Assembly: GCA_030625445.1 (NCBI GenBank)
Contig: DAOUQU010000033.1
Location: 1-10,360, forward strand
Reading direction: 5' to 3'
Length of the DNA stretch: 10,360 bases
From: Gammaproteobacteria bacterium
GTDB taxonomy: Bacteria; Pseudomonadota; Gammaproteobacteria; Chromatiales; Chromatiaceae
Shown: piece by piece, positions 1 through 7,392 of the stretch
Layout of the letters: each line of letters opens with the position of its first letter
Numbering within the stretch: the stretch's first letter is position 1
The notes under the pieces: model-generated
The model's input: the letters and a program-made list of their open reading frames with translations, nothing else
The model's database searches: none
Told to the model about the DNA's origin: nothing
Program-made: the position numbers and the translations under genes

Positions 1-1
1 C

Positions 2-2116
2 CAGCACCTTGTTCAAGGCGGCTTCGGCATCTTCATAACGTTTTAGCTGCATCAGCACCAGCGCATGGTTATAGCTGACTCTCACACGCCCCGGCAGCAG
101 ATCGGCAGCCTTTTTCAGCAGGGCAGCCGACTCCGTGTAGCGTTTCTCCTCGCCAAGCAGCAGGCCGAATGAGTAGTAGAGCTCTCCCATATCAGGCGCC
201 AGCTCCAGAGCAGCGCGAAACTGCTCTTCGGCATCGTGATTGCGCCCTATGCTGTTATAGAGATTGGCCAGGTTGATTTTGGCCGGAATGAATTCCGGAG
301 CAAGGCGAATCGCCTCTTTGTACTCCTGCTCAGCCTTTTGCAGCTGCTTCTGGTCCGTGTACATCACGGCAAGATTCAGATGCGCCTCCGGCGTATCGGC
401 AAGCGACATCTGCAACTCCTTGTACTCCTGCAGCGCCTTTTCAAATGATGCCTGCTGTTCACCGAAGACCAGTGCCGGCATGCCCGCCAGCACTCTCGCC
501 GCCTCGATGCGCACTGCGCGCACCGGATCGTCAAGAAAAGGCGTGGCAACCGAGAGGCGGTACTTCAGCGGAATCTGCTCGAGACTGCTGACTGCAGTAG
601 CTCGAACCAGCGGATCAGAGTTTTTCAGGGCCGCCAATGTTGGCTCCAGCGCCTCGTGCGCCGGAAAATAAGGGCGCAGATGCTCCAGTGCTGTCGCTGC
701 CAGAATAGGGGGTGTCTGTGGATCCCCTGCCAGTTTGGCAAGCGCTCCTCCTGCCTGCGGATCCCCGGCGCGGGCTGCTGCGATGACAACTGCCGGCGCA
801 ATCCCTGTTTCCGTTTTTGCTCCATACCACTTCTCGACGGCGGCTGTTAGCCACGCGGCAGATTGATCCTGGTGACAACCGCTGCAGGCATTGGGCGTGC
901 CGATTGCCTCGCTGAGCTTTGGTGACGGTATCCTGAAACTGTGATCGCGTCGCGGATCGACCTCCATGTAGGTTGTTGCAGGCATGTGACAACTGACACA
1001 TAGCGTGGCTTCACCCGCCTGCTTGTGGAAGTGATGCTGCGGCGAGTCGTAGTTCTTTGCCTGCAGCGTCGGGAAATCAGGACGCGGTGCGGGTGAATGA
1101 CACTGCACACAGAGTGCATTGCCTTCCAGTTTGAGCTTGTTGCTGTGCGGATCGTGGCAATCGCTGCAGCGTACTCCCTGCTGGTGCATCTTGCTTTGCA
1201 AAAATGAACCATAGACATAAACCTCGTCGAGGATCTGTCCATCGGCATGATAGAGACCCGGGAGCAGGGTTGACGGCATGAAATCATCCAGAAACGGACG
1301 TCCATGGCTGTCACTTGCACTCACCTGATGGCGACGCGAGTGACAGCGTGCACAGCTCTCAACCTGGTACTGAGCGCCATTGTTGCGGTAGTCAACCAGC
1401 AGGCCCATATCGGCTTTCGAGTGATCTGCTCCCTGCTGCGCCTGGCGCGCCCAGGTCACATGCTTCTCGCCCGGACCGTGGCAGGCCTGGCAGGTGACAT
1501 TGATCTCACTCCAGGTGGTGTTATAGCTATCTGTTTTGGGATCGTAATTTTTTTGCAAATCTGTGGAGTGGCACTCGGCGCAGCGGTTGTTCCAGTTATA
1601 GGCCCTGCCGGTCCAGTGGAGTGGATCTCCAGGCTTCACCTTCTCTTCGGGAAGCAGCTGAAACCAGCGCTGCCCGCCCTCGGATGCCGGACGGCTGTCC
1701 CAGGCAACGGTCAGCGTCTGAAGTTTTCCTTTTGGCAGCTCCACCATGTACTGCTGCAGCGGAACAACGCCGAAGGTATATTTGACTTCAAAATCCGCTC
1801 GTTCTCCCTGCGGCCCCTGCGTATTGACATAGTATTTATCTGCCTTGCGGAAAAACCGGGTCACCTCGCCGTCATGGGTGAACTCGACATTACTGAAATC
1901 TCCGAGCACGCTCTGCTCAGTGGCCACCTGCATCGCCAGATCATGGTGCGAACCTCTCCATGCCTCTGCTTCAGCAGCGTGACACTCTGCACACTCGGTG
2001 CTATCGACAAAGCCTTTGCCGGGAAGCTTGTGGGCTGAATCAGCAGCCGCGCTGCCGTTGAGCGCCGCCGCCAGCAGCAACACAAAGGCAGAAAGTTTTT
2101 TTGCGAGTAGATGCAT
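2..2116 (-). CDS. Octaheme cytochrome c with HEAT and TPR repeats (3' end outside window)
   Basis: Exported multiheme c-type cytochrome, probably a periplasmic electron carrier or redox enzyme; its partner is unknown. The frame is open from ATG at 2116 to the left edge (705 residues seen, no stop). Residues 1-25 form a Sec signal peptide (KK, then a hydrophobic run, then GSAAA before DSA). Eight CxxCH haem sites lie at about residues 42, 179, 209, 255, 317, 336, 373 and 411 (CAECH, CAECH, CQACH, CARCH, CSDCH, CVQCH, CVSCH, CSGCH), as in cytochrome c554-like domains. Residues ~437-545 are HEAT-like (SDPLVRATAVSSL, DPVRAVRIEAARVL). From ~573 on come at least four TPR units (AHLNLAVMYTDQKQLQKAEQ, AKINLANLYNSIGRNHDAEE and two more). 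An in-frame TAA just upstream and the signal peptide support this start, although no strong ribosome-binding site is visible. The family is recognised by architecture only; the substrate (nitrogen, sulfur or other) cannot be read from the sequence. Confidence 0.93.
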   Translation of the reverse strand, partial: MHLLAKKLSAFVLLLAAALNGSAAADSAHKLPGKGFVDSTECAECHAAEAEAWRGSHHDLAMQVATEQSVLGDFSNVEFTHDGEVTRFFRKADKYYVNTQGPQGERADFEVKYTFGVVPLQQYMVELPKGKLQTLTVAWDSRPASEGGQRWFQLLPEEKVKPGDPLHWTGRAYNWNNRCAECHSTDLQKNYDPKTDSYNTTWSEINVTCQACHGPGEKHVTWARQAQQGADHSKADMGLLVDYRNNGAQYQVESCARCHSRRHQVSASDSHGRPFLDDFMPSTLLPGLYHADGQILDEVYVYGSFLQSKMHQQGVRCSDCHDPHSNKLKLEGNALCVQCHSPAPRPDFPTLQAKNYDSPQHHFHKQAGEATLCVSCHMPATTYMEVDPRRDHSFRIPSPKLSEAIGTPNACSGCHQDQSAAWLTAAVEKWYGAKTETGIAPAVVIAAARAGDPQAGGALAKLAGDPQTPPILAATALEHLRPYFPAHEALEPTLAALKNSDPLVRATAVSSLEQIPLKYRLSVATPFLDDPVRAVRIEAARVLAGMPALVFGEQQASFEKALQEYKELQMSLADTPEAHLNLAVMYTDQKQLQKAEQEYKEAIRLAPEFIPAKINLANLYNSIGRNHDAEEQFRAALELAPDMGELYYSFGLLLGEEKRYTESAALLKKAADLLPGRVRVSYNHALVLMQLKRYEDAEAALNKVL

Positions 2117-2201
2117 GCGAATAATGAAACGGAAATCCTGTATTTAATGATCGGAGTATTGTACATTCTATTTTGATATGACTTTGAGCATATTGACGAA
2201 T

Positions 2202-2326
2202 GTTGGGCTTCGCCTACGTCATACATGGATGTATAAGTGTCGCCAGAGGCAGGATGCCGGAAGCGACCACGGACGTAGGTGAGGGGCATAAGCAGGACGC
2301 GGAAGCTTCGCAAGCTCAGCCCAACC
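2202..2326. repeat. Composite palindromic intergenic repeat, copy A
   Basis: The outer arms GTTGGGCT (2202-2209) and AGCCCAAC (2318-2325) are perfect inverted repeats. Inside them CCTACGTC (2213-2220) pairs with GACGTAGG (2272-2279), ATACAT/ATGTAT (2221-2234) is a small palindrome, and GTCGC/GCGAC arms enclose GGCA/TGCC. The core 2212-2279 recurs at 3953-4020 with only a few differences. The TTGGGCTTCG...CAGCCCAACC frame is a familiar kind of dispersed intergenic palindrome in gammaproteobacteria. It lies between the divergent cytochrome and 86-residue protein genes, so it may form RNA hairpins in the leader of the latter. Confidence 0.75.
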
Positions 2327-2383
2327 TATGAAATAATCAATAATTTTTCAGCTTTGCCAGATTGCTTAACAGAGGAAAACCAC

Positions 2384-2644
2384 ATGACAGATGAAAAACC
2401 CCAACTTTATGTTTCGATTTACTATGTCAACGGCGAGACCCAGACATTTGGATTCGAGCGGCAACTGCCTGATCACGCCATTTCCGGACGTCTTGATGAT
2501 ATTATGAAAACAGGCTACCTGATGTTTGAGTCTGAGGATATTCTTACCGTCATCCCCCTGACCAATGTACTGCGCATCGACCTCGCTCCTGTACCCGACG
2601 CCCTGCCGGATACAGTGATCAAAAACGTCACCTTTCACTCATAA
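2384..2644 (+). CDS. Small conserved-looking protein of unknown function (86 aa)
   Basis: I do not recognise this family. The frame is open from 2279, but ATG at 2384 is chosen because AGAGG (2371-2375) sits 8 bases upstream and because the first 35 residues of the longer frame would be read through the palindromic repeat. The product is acidic and soluble, without a signal peptide or membrane segment. It starts with a beta-rich stretch (LYVSIYYVNGETQTFGFE) and ends with a hydrophobic strand (ILTVIPLTNVLRIDLAPVP), suggesting a small beta-sheet domain. The stop lies 39 bases before the cyclodeaminase-family gene on the same strand, so the two may be co-transcribed. Confidence 0.72.
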   Translation: MTDEKPQLYVSIYYVNGETQTFGFERQLPDHAISGRLDDIMKTGYLMFESEDILTVIPLTNVLRIDLAPVPDALPDTVIKNVTFHS

Positions 2645-2683
2645 GCATTACACAACGACTCCTTATCAACTGTAAATGTTACT

Positions 2684-3742
2684 ATGAATCATCACCAAAT
2701 CACATTTAACTACCTCTCCCAGGAAGATCTGCTGGAAGCCGGCTGCTTCGACATTCGCATGGCGATCGAGGTCGCCGAGAAAACCATGCTCGCCTTTGAG
2801 CAGGAGCGGATTTTGTTTCCGGAAAAGATCGTGCAGATCTTCAGCCAGACATCCCAGGAACGCATCAACTGCCTGCCCGCAACGCTGCTCGATGAGCAGG
2901 TTTGCGGCGTCAAATGGGTCTCGGTGTTTCCGCAAAACCCCTCCCGCCATCAAGTGCAGAACCTCTCCGCCATCTTTGTGCTGTCAGAGATCGAGAAGGG
3001 CTTTCCAATTGCTGTCATGGAGGGCACCCTGGCATCCAATATGCGCGTTGCTGCGATGGGGGCCATTGCCGCCAAGCACCTGTCGCGCAAAGAGAGCGAA
3101 GTGATTGGCTTAATCGGCGCCGGCGAACAGGCAAAGATGCATCTGCTGTCAATGAAAGTGGTGCGCCCCTCTCTTAAAGAGTGTCGCGTCGCAGCCAAAA
3201 CTGCTGCAGAGGAGCAGCAGTTTATTGATGAGCTCTCACCGCTGTTTCCCGATATGCAGTTTGTTGGCGCAGAAACCCATGGCCGTGCAGCCATGGACGG
3301 GGCTGACATCCTTGTCACTGCCACCAGTGTTCAGGCGCCCCTGCTGAAGGCTGAGTGGATGAAGGAGGGCGCCTTCTACAGCCATATCGGCGGGTGGGAG
3401 GATGAATATGCCGTTGCACAACAGTGCGACAAGATCGTATGTGATGACTGGGAGACCGTCACCCACCGCACCCAGACGCTGAGCCGCATGTACTCAGAGG
3501 GACTGCTTGCCAGCACCGATATCCATGCTGATCTGCATGAACTGGTTTCCGGATCTAAACCGGGACGCGAAAACGAGCGTGAGCGCATCTACTTCAATGC
3601 CGTGGGACTCGCCTATATCGATGTGGCGATCGCCCAGGCGATGTATCAACGTGCAACTTCTGCACATATCGGCACGCAACTTGATCTACAGCAGTGCATG
3701 ATATTCGAACATGCTGATATACTAAGCCGCGTACGGCTGTAG
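2684..3742 (+). CDS. Ornithine cyclodeaminase/mu-crystallin family protein
   Basis: Cytosolic NAD(P)-dependent enzyme, 352 residues, close to the usual family length. Members either convert L-ornithine to L-proline with loss of ammonia or reduce cyclic imino acids such as delta1-pyrroline-2-carboxylate or ketimines. Seen here: a Rossmann motif GLIGAGEQAKMH (~142-153); VKWVSVFPQNP with Lys77 and ASNMRVAAMGAIAAKHL with Arg121, which match the family's substrate-carboxylate region; and HIGGWEDEY (234-242), where the family carries its catalytic acidic residue. The C-terminal half (DKIVCDDWE, SGSKPGREN) resembles the subgroup often annotated as tyramine oxidase subunit B, so a true ornithine cyclodeaminase activity is not assured. 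No clear Shine-Dalgarno precedes ATG 2684. The HcnABC-like genes downstream suggest that it processes their imine product, for example to L-proline; this is inference. Confidence 0.9.
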   Translation: MNHHQITFNYLSQEDLLEAGCFDIRMAIEVAEKTMLAFEQERILFPEKIVQIFSQTSQERINCLPATLLDEQVCGVKWVSVFPQNPSRHQVQNLSAIFVLSEIEKGFPIAVMEGTLASNMRVAAMGAIAAKHLSRKESEVIGLIGAGEQAKMHLLSMKVVRPSLKECRVAAKTAAEEQQFIDELSPLFPDMQFVGAETHGRAAMDGADILVTATSVQAPLLKAEWMKEGAFYSHIGGWEDEYAVAQQCDKIVCDDWETVTHRTQTLSRMYSEGLLASTDIHADLHELVSGSKPGRENERERIYFNAVGLAYIDVAIAQAMYQRATSAHIGTQLDLQQCMIFEHADILSRVRL

Positions 3743-3758
3743 CCGCCCCTCACCCCAA

Positions 3759-3779
3759 CCCTCTCCCGACGGGGGAGGG
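3759..3779 (+). terminator. GC-rich hairpin after the cyclodeaminase-family gene
   Basis: CCCTCTCCC (3759-3767) pairs with GGGGGAGGG (3771-3779) across a 3-base loop, with one G-U pair, 17 bases after the stop codon. A second small stem, AGCCG/CGGCT (3725-3738), overlaps the last codons. The following bases (AGTTTACTTGTT) are only moderately T-rich, so this is either a weak intrinsic terminator or a copy of the common CCTCACCCCAACCCTCTCCC dispersed palindrome. Confidence 0.4.
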
Positions 3780-3952
3780 AGTTTACTTGTTGGGGCATCT
3801 AAAAAAAGGGTAACTATTCAGCATATTGTCAATTGTGCTAATAAGTCGCTGCTGTTGGGTGTATCTAAAGGAAACGTTTGAGGCATGGCCGTTCCTTTGC
3901 ATCCATGCAATCAAGGCATTAGCACCTCCATGTGCGGCAGATGCTATATATT

Positions 3953-4028
3953 GCCTACGCCATACATGGATGTATCAGTGTCGCGAGAGGCAGGATGCCG
4001 GAAGCGACCATGGATGTATTTACGGCGT
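3953..4028. repeat. Palindromic intergenic repeat, copy B
   Basis: Bases 3953-4020 match 2212-2279 at roughly nine positions in ten, in the same orientation, including the CATACATGGATGTAT palindrome and the GTCGC...GGCAGGATGCC...GCGAC nested stem. ACGCC (3957-3961) and GGCGT (4024-4028) form the outer arms. Unlike copy A, it lacks the TTGGGCT/AGCCCAA outer frame, which suggests that copy A is one repeat nested in another. Confidence 0.72.
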
Positions 4029-4167
4029 TTTCCGGTAGATATGCCCAATTGCAGTGACGATCTCACAGTGTGCTGAATAGTTACAAAAAGGGTTGTAAAG
4101 TGATCTCTAGCAGATTGCCGCTTTGCTGTCGCTTATCCCCCCTACGACTATTATTTATTGATTATCT

Positions 4168-4455
4168 ATGTTCAAACGACTCGATGAATCTCCCCGGCAA
4201 ACCGTCACCGTTATCATCAACGGCCGCAGCGTTGCCGTGCCACAGGGAGAGAGCGTGGCCGCTGCGGTGCTGGCGGAGAACATCGGCTACAGCCGCACCA
4301 CTCCGGTCAAACAACTGCCGCGCGCCCCTTTCTGCATGATGGGCGTCTGCTTCGACTGCCTCATGGTAATCGACGGTGTTCCCAATCAACAGGCCTGCAT
4401 GGTGCAGGTGCGTGACGGCATGCACATCGAACGCCAGCATGGGAGCGGCGTGTGA
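4168..4455 (+). CDS. Small [2Fe-2S] subunit of an HcnABC/opine-oxidase-type dehydrogenase
   Basis: This 95-residue protein carries a plant-type ferredoxin motif: Cys56-x4-Cys61-x2-Cys64-x12-Cys77 within FCMMGVCFDCLMVIDGVPNQ. It corresponds to HcnA of hydrogen cyanide synthase, to the small subunit of heterotrimeric D-hydroxyproline dehydrogenases, and to the N-terminal region of sarcosine oxidase alpha. Its expected role is electron transfer between the flavins of the next two gene products and an acceptor chain. The length is typical for stand-alone HcnA-like subunits. ATG 4168 is the first start in frame; no clear Shine-Dalgarno is seen. The gene for the FAD subunit starts 66 bases after the stop. 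Family assignment is firm; the substrate is not. Confidence 0.9.
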   Translation: MFKRLDESPRQTVTVIINGRSVAVPQGESVAAAVLAENIGYSRTTPVKQLPRAPFCMMGVCFDCLMVIDGVPNQQACMVQVRDGMHIERQHGSGV

Positions 4456-4521
4456 AAGAGATTTTAATCGAATCACTGCGCTCATCGATCAAAGTTCTGT
4501 CGCTGAACTAACAGGAGCTTC

Positions 4522-5916
4522 ATGAAGGATCATTACCAACTCGTGATCATTGGCGCAGGACCTGCCGGTCTTGCCGCTGCAACAGTTGCCGCAGATCACG
4601 GCGTCGAGGTGGCGCTGCTCGATGAGCAGCCTGCTCCCGGAGGGCAGATTTTTCGCGCCATCGAAGCTGCTCCTGTGGAACGTGCAGAGAAGCTGGGGCC
4701 GGAGTATCGCCGCGGTGAAAAACTGGTCTCTGCCTTTCGTAACAGCTCCGTCGGCTATTTTCCCGACACCCGGGTGTGGTCGCTCTCAGCGCGCAGAGAG
4801 ATCGGTGTGATTAATCAGCAGCAGGCGCGCATGATTACCGCTGACCAGGTGCTGATCGCCAACGGCGCATTCGAGCGCCCCGTGCCTTTTCCCGGCTGGA
4901 CGCTGCCGGGCGTGATGAACGCCGGAGCGGGACAGATACTCTTCAAGGGCAGCGGCATCGTGCCCTCGGATGGAATCGTACTCGCCGGCTCCGGACCACT
5001 GCTGCTGCTGCTGGCATGGCAATATCTGCGCGCCGGCGTCAAGGTTAAAGCCGTTCTGGACACCATCTCCAGGGTCAACTACATCAAGGCTTTGCCCAAA
5101 CTGCCTAGCGCACTGCTGGTGCATCATCACATTACCCAGGGACTGCGTTATCAGCAGACATTGAAACTGGCCGGCGTCGAGCTGCACAATGGCATCCGTG
5201 ATCTGCAGGCGCATGGCAATGAATCTCTTGAGTCCATCAGCTACAGACACAAAGGAAGCAAACAGACACTCAAAACAGACTCCCTGATGATCCACTTTGG
5301 TGTCATTCCCAACATCCACCTCAGCCAGGCGGCCGGCTGCGACCATTTCTGGCACAAGCGCCAGCAGTGCTGGCGGCCCGAACTGGACAAGTGGGGCGGC
5401 AGCAGCATCGATGGCATTCTCATTGCAGGCGATGGCGGCGGCATTGGCGGCGCGCGCACCGCCGAACACGCCGGACGTATCGCCGCCTTTCGGATATTGC
5501 ACAATCTGGGAATCCTGAATCAGCGTGAGTCGAAGATCGAGGCGGCCCAGGACAGAAAATGGATGAAGGCGGATCTGCGCATCCGGCCATTTCTTGAAAA
5601 GCTGTTTCGCATTCCCGACAGCATGCTCAGAGTCCCGCACGACAACGCCATCGTGTGCCGCTGTGAAGAGGTGACAGCCGGGAAGATACGCTCGGCGATA
5701 GCTGCCGGTCACAGCGACAGCAACCAGGTGAAATTTTTTACCCGCTGCGGCATGGGCCCCTGCCAGGGACAGCAGTGTTCGCAGGCCGTCGCCCATATCG
5801 TTGCCGATAAAACCAACACTCCTTTACAGCAAAGCGCGCAATTTCGAATTCGTCCTCCCCTCAAACCGCTGACGCTGGGAGAGCTGGCAAGCATCTACCC
5901 GGAGGAGAGAGAGTGA
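4522..5916 (+). CDS. FAD/[2Fe-2S] subunit, HcnB/OoxA-like
   Basis: This 464-residue flavoprotein corresponds to HcnB or opine oxidase subunit A. The N-terminal FAD-binding GAGPAG (11-16) is followed by DEQPAPGGQIF. A second nucleotide-binding fold carries AGSGPL (155-160), and IAGDGGGIGGA (301-311) is the C-terminal FAD contact. A BFD-like [2Fe-2S] domain near the C-terminus has Cys379-x-Cys381 and Cys409-x4-Cys414 (VCRCEEVT, RCGMGPCQGQQC). The length matches HcnB. An AGGAG (4513-4517) precedes ATG 4522. The stop codon overlaps the next gene's GTG start within GTGA, so translation is probably coupled and the products form a complex. Electrons would pass from the DAO-type subunit through this protein to a respiratory acceptor. 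The substrate could be an opine, a D-imino acid or glycine. Confidence 0.93.
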   Translation: MKDHYQLVIIGAGPAGLAAATVAADHGVEVALLDEQPAPGGQIFRAIEAAPVERAEKLGPEYRRGEKLVSAFRNSSVGYFPDTRVWSLSARREIGVINQQQARMITADQVLIANGAFERPVPFPGWTLPGVMNAGAGQILFKGSGIVPSDGIVLAGSGPLLLLLAWQYLRAGVKVKAVLDTISRVNYIKALPKLPSALLVHHHITQGLRYQQTLKLAGVELHNGIRDLQAHGNESLESISYRHKGSKQTLKTDSLMIHFGVIPNIHLSQAAGCDHFWHKRQQCWRPELDKWGGSSIDGILIAGDGGGIGGARTAEHAGRIAAFRILHNLGILNQRESKIEAAQDRKWMKADLRIRPFLEKLFRIPDSMLRVPHDNAIVCRCEEVTAGKIRSAIAAGHSDSNQVKFFTRCGMGPCQGQQCSQAVAHIVADKTNTPLQQSAQFRIRPPLKPLTLGELASIYPEERE

Positions 5917-7022
5917 AGAGCGACGTCATCATCATCGGCGGCGGCCTCATGGGCTTCTCGACGGCGCTGCAACTCGCCATGCGCGGTTTGCGCTGCACCG
6001 TATTGGAAAAAGAGAGCCCCGGTCGTCATGCCTCGGGCATAAACGCAGGCGGCCTGCGCCAGCTTAATCGAAATCCGGCAGAGATCCCGCTGACGGTCGA
6101 AGCAGCAAAGATGTGGCGCAGTATTGAAGCCCTGGTGGATTCAGACTGTGATGTCCGCTTTCCCGGCCAGCTGCGTGTCGCTGAAAGCGCCGATGATCTC
6201 GACCTGCTGGAGCAGCGCGCTGCGATGGTGCGCTCACTCGGCTATGAACATGAAGAGATGATCGGCCGCGAAGAGCTCTATCAACTGGCGCCCGCGCTCG
6301 CTCCTCACTGTCTCGGCGCTTTGATTTGCCGTGAAGACGGCTATGCGCGTCCCTTTCACGCACTCACTGCTTTTCGCCACAAGGCGTGTTCACTGGGAGT
6401 GGAGTACCGTGTCAACACCGTTGTCGATGCCGTTGAACGGGAGCGAGGGATGTGGCGGATAACGACCAGAAAGGGGGAGTTTCAAGCGCCTGTGCTGGTC
6501 AATTGCGCCGGCGCCTGGGCGGGCCATATCGCCGCTTCCCTGGGTGAACCTGTGCCATTGAAGCCCGGCGCACCAATGATCATGGTGACGGAACGCCTGC
6601 CACACTTCGTCGACCCGGTCATCGGTGCCGCTGGCCGCAAGCTGTCATTCAAACAGATGCAAAACGGCACCCTGCTGATCGGCGGCGCGCACATGGCCAG
6701 CCTCGATTTTCACAAGGAGCAGAGCGAAATCAAATGGCCCAAGCTGGCGGTGAGTGCGCGCAGTGTCATGGCGCTGTTTCCGCAGTTAAAAGATGTGCGC
6801 ATCGTACGCACCTGGGCGGGAATCGAAGCCTTTACGCCAGACAACCTCCCGGTTATCTGTAAAAGCAGCACCGCTGAAGATGCCTACCACGCCTTCGGCT
6901 TCTCAGCCCACGGTTTTCAGCTCTCGCCTTTAATCGGCAGGATTGTTGCTGAACTGATCGTTGACGGCATAAGTAGCTTTCCGATAGAACCTTTCGATAT
7001 CACTAGATTTAAGTCATCCTAA
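5913..7022 (+). CDS. DAO-family FAD-dependent oxidase subunit, HcnC/OoxB-like
   Basis: Flavin-dependent amine/amino-acid oxidase of the DAO fold (glycine oxidase, sarcosine oxidase beta, HcnC, opine oxidase subunit B), 369 residues. Seen: FAD dinucleotide-binding IIIGGGLMGFSTA (6-18) with an acidic VLEKE at the end of strand 2, SGINAGGLRQ (the family's SGxNAGG signature), NCAGAWAG in the middle, RTWAGIEAFTPDNLPVI, and the C-terminal FAD-binding GFSAHGFQLSP. The start is GTG 5913, inside the previous gene's stop, with a strong GGAGGAG (5901-5907) 5 bases upstream. It is shorter than Pseudomonas HcnC as I recall it (about 420 residues), which fits an opine or imino-acid oxidase at least as well as an HCN synthase. 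As the substrate-oxidising subunit it defines the specificity of the complex. Confidence 0.92.
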   Translation: MKSDVIIIGGGLMGFSTALQLAMRGLRCTVLEKESPGRHASGINAGGLRQLNRNPAEIPLTVEAAKMWRSIEALVDSDCDVRFPGQLRVAESADDLDLLEQRAAMVRSLGYEHEEMIGREELYQLAPALAPHCLGALICREDGYARPFHALTAFRHKACSLGVEYRVNTVVDAVERERGMWRITTRKGEFQAPVLVNCAGAWAGHIAASLGEPVPLKPGAPMIMVTERLPHFVDPVIGAAGRKLSFKQMQNGTLLIGGAHMASLDFHKEQSEIKWPKLAVSARSVMALFPQLKDVRIVRTWAGIEAFTPDNLPVICKSSTAEDAYHAFGFSAHGFQLSPLIGRIVAELIVDGISSFPIEPFDITRFKSS

Positions 7023-7134
7023 ACCCCCATTCAACCAGGCTATAGACAACGTGGCTTATCAATAAGTCCGTACACTGAAAACGTATATGTCAGAACAGAT
7101 GTCATCACTGCTACCGGGACAGAGCCGAAGTTTA

Positions 7135-7292
7135 GGAGCTGTCCAATAATAGCTTCCCCATTCTGCTTGCCCTGTTGTCCGTCTTCTGCGTTGCAGCAAG
7201 AGTTACATAACGCTGCTATGCGCCCCTTGCTGCGCCTTGAATACGAACAACATTGCTGCGCATTATCAGGGAAGTTATTAATGGACAACTCC
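7135..7292. mobile_element. MITE-like element, copy 1
   Basis: This 158-base non-coding element has imperfect 24-base terminal inverted repeats (7135-7158 and 7269-7292, 21 of 24 matching). TTA lies directly outside each end (7132-7134, 7293-7295), as for a 3-base target duplication. An internal stem pairs GCAGCAAG (7193-7200) with CTTGCTGC (7226-7233). A near-identical copy lies at 8845-9000 in the same orientation, again bounded by TTA. No transposase is encoded, so it would move in trans; TNA duplications are known for some IS5-group elements, but the parent IS is not identified. It sits 112 bases after the HcnC-like gene. Confidence 0.75.
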
Positions 7293-7392
7293 TTAGTTAT
7301 GTTCAATGGCAGGGATTTAGCTGACTCACTTGCAGGCACATAGAAGCAGTTCCATAGCTGGCGCGAATGACCGCAGATGTTAAGGGCTGTTG

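Larger units (their letters stand above)
3743..4167. other. Gene-free spacer before the HcnABC-like operon
   Basis: No convincing gene is present in these 425 bases; the open frames have no homologous-looking content or ribosome-binding sites. It holds the hairpin at 3759-3779 and repeat copy B at 3953-4028, and an AT-rich tail (TATTATTTATTGATTATCT) runs directly up to ATG 4168. A promoter for the three-gene unit would be expected here, but I cannot identify a convincing -35/-10 pair. Confidence 0.6.

Noticed and set aside
1304..2038. 244-codon plus-strand open frame
   Set aside because: It is antisense to the octaheme cytochrome, whose CxxCH motifs, signal peptide and TPRs are unmistakable; the plus-strand product has no domain features.
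2279..2383. Longer N-terminus for the 86-residue protein
   Set aside because: These 35 codons run through the palindromic repeat, and the ATG at 2384 has a proper AGAGG ribosome-binding site.
4786..5796. 336-codon minus-strand open frame
   Set aside because: It is antisense to the HcnB-like gene, which has FAD and [2Fe-2S] motifs in the forward frame; long antisense frames are common in GC-rich genes.
4168..7022. Firm naming as hcnABC (hydrogen cyanide synthase)
   Set aside because: The architecture is shared with opine oxidases and D-hydroxyproline dehydrogenases, and the neighbouring cyclodeaminase-family gene and short DAO subunit do not favour HCN synthesis; the substrate cannot be read from the sequence.
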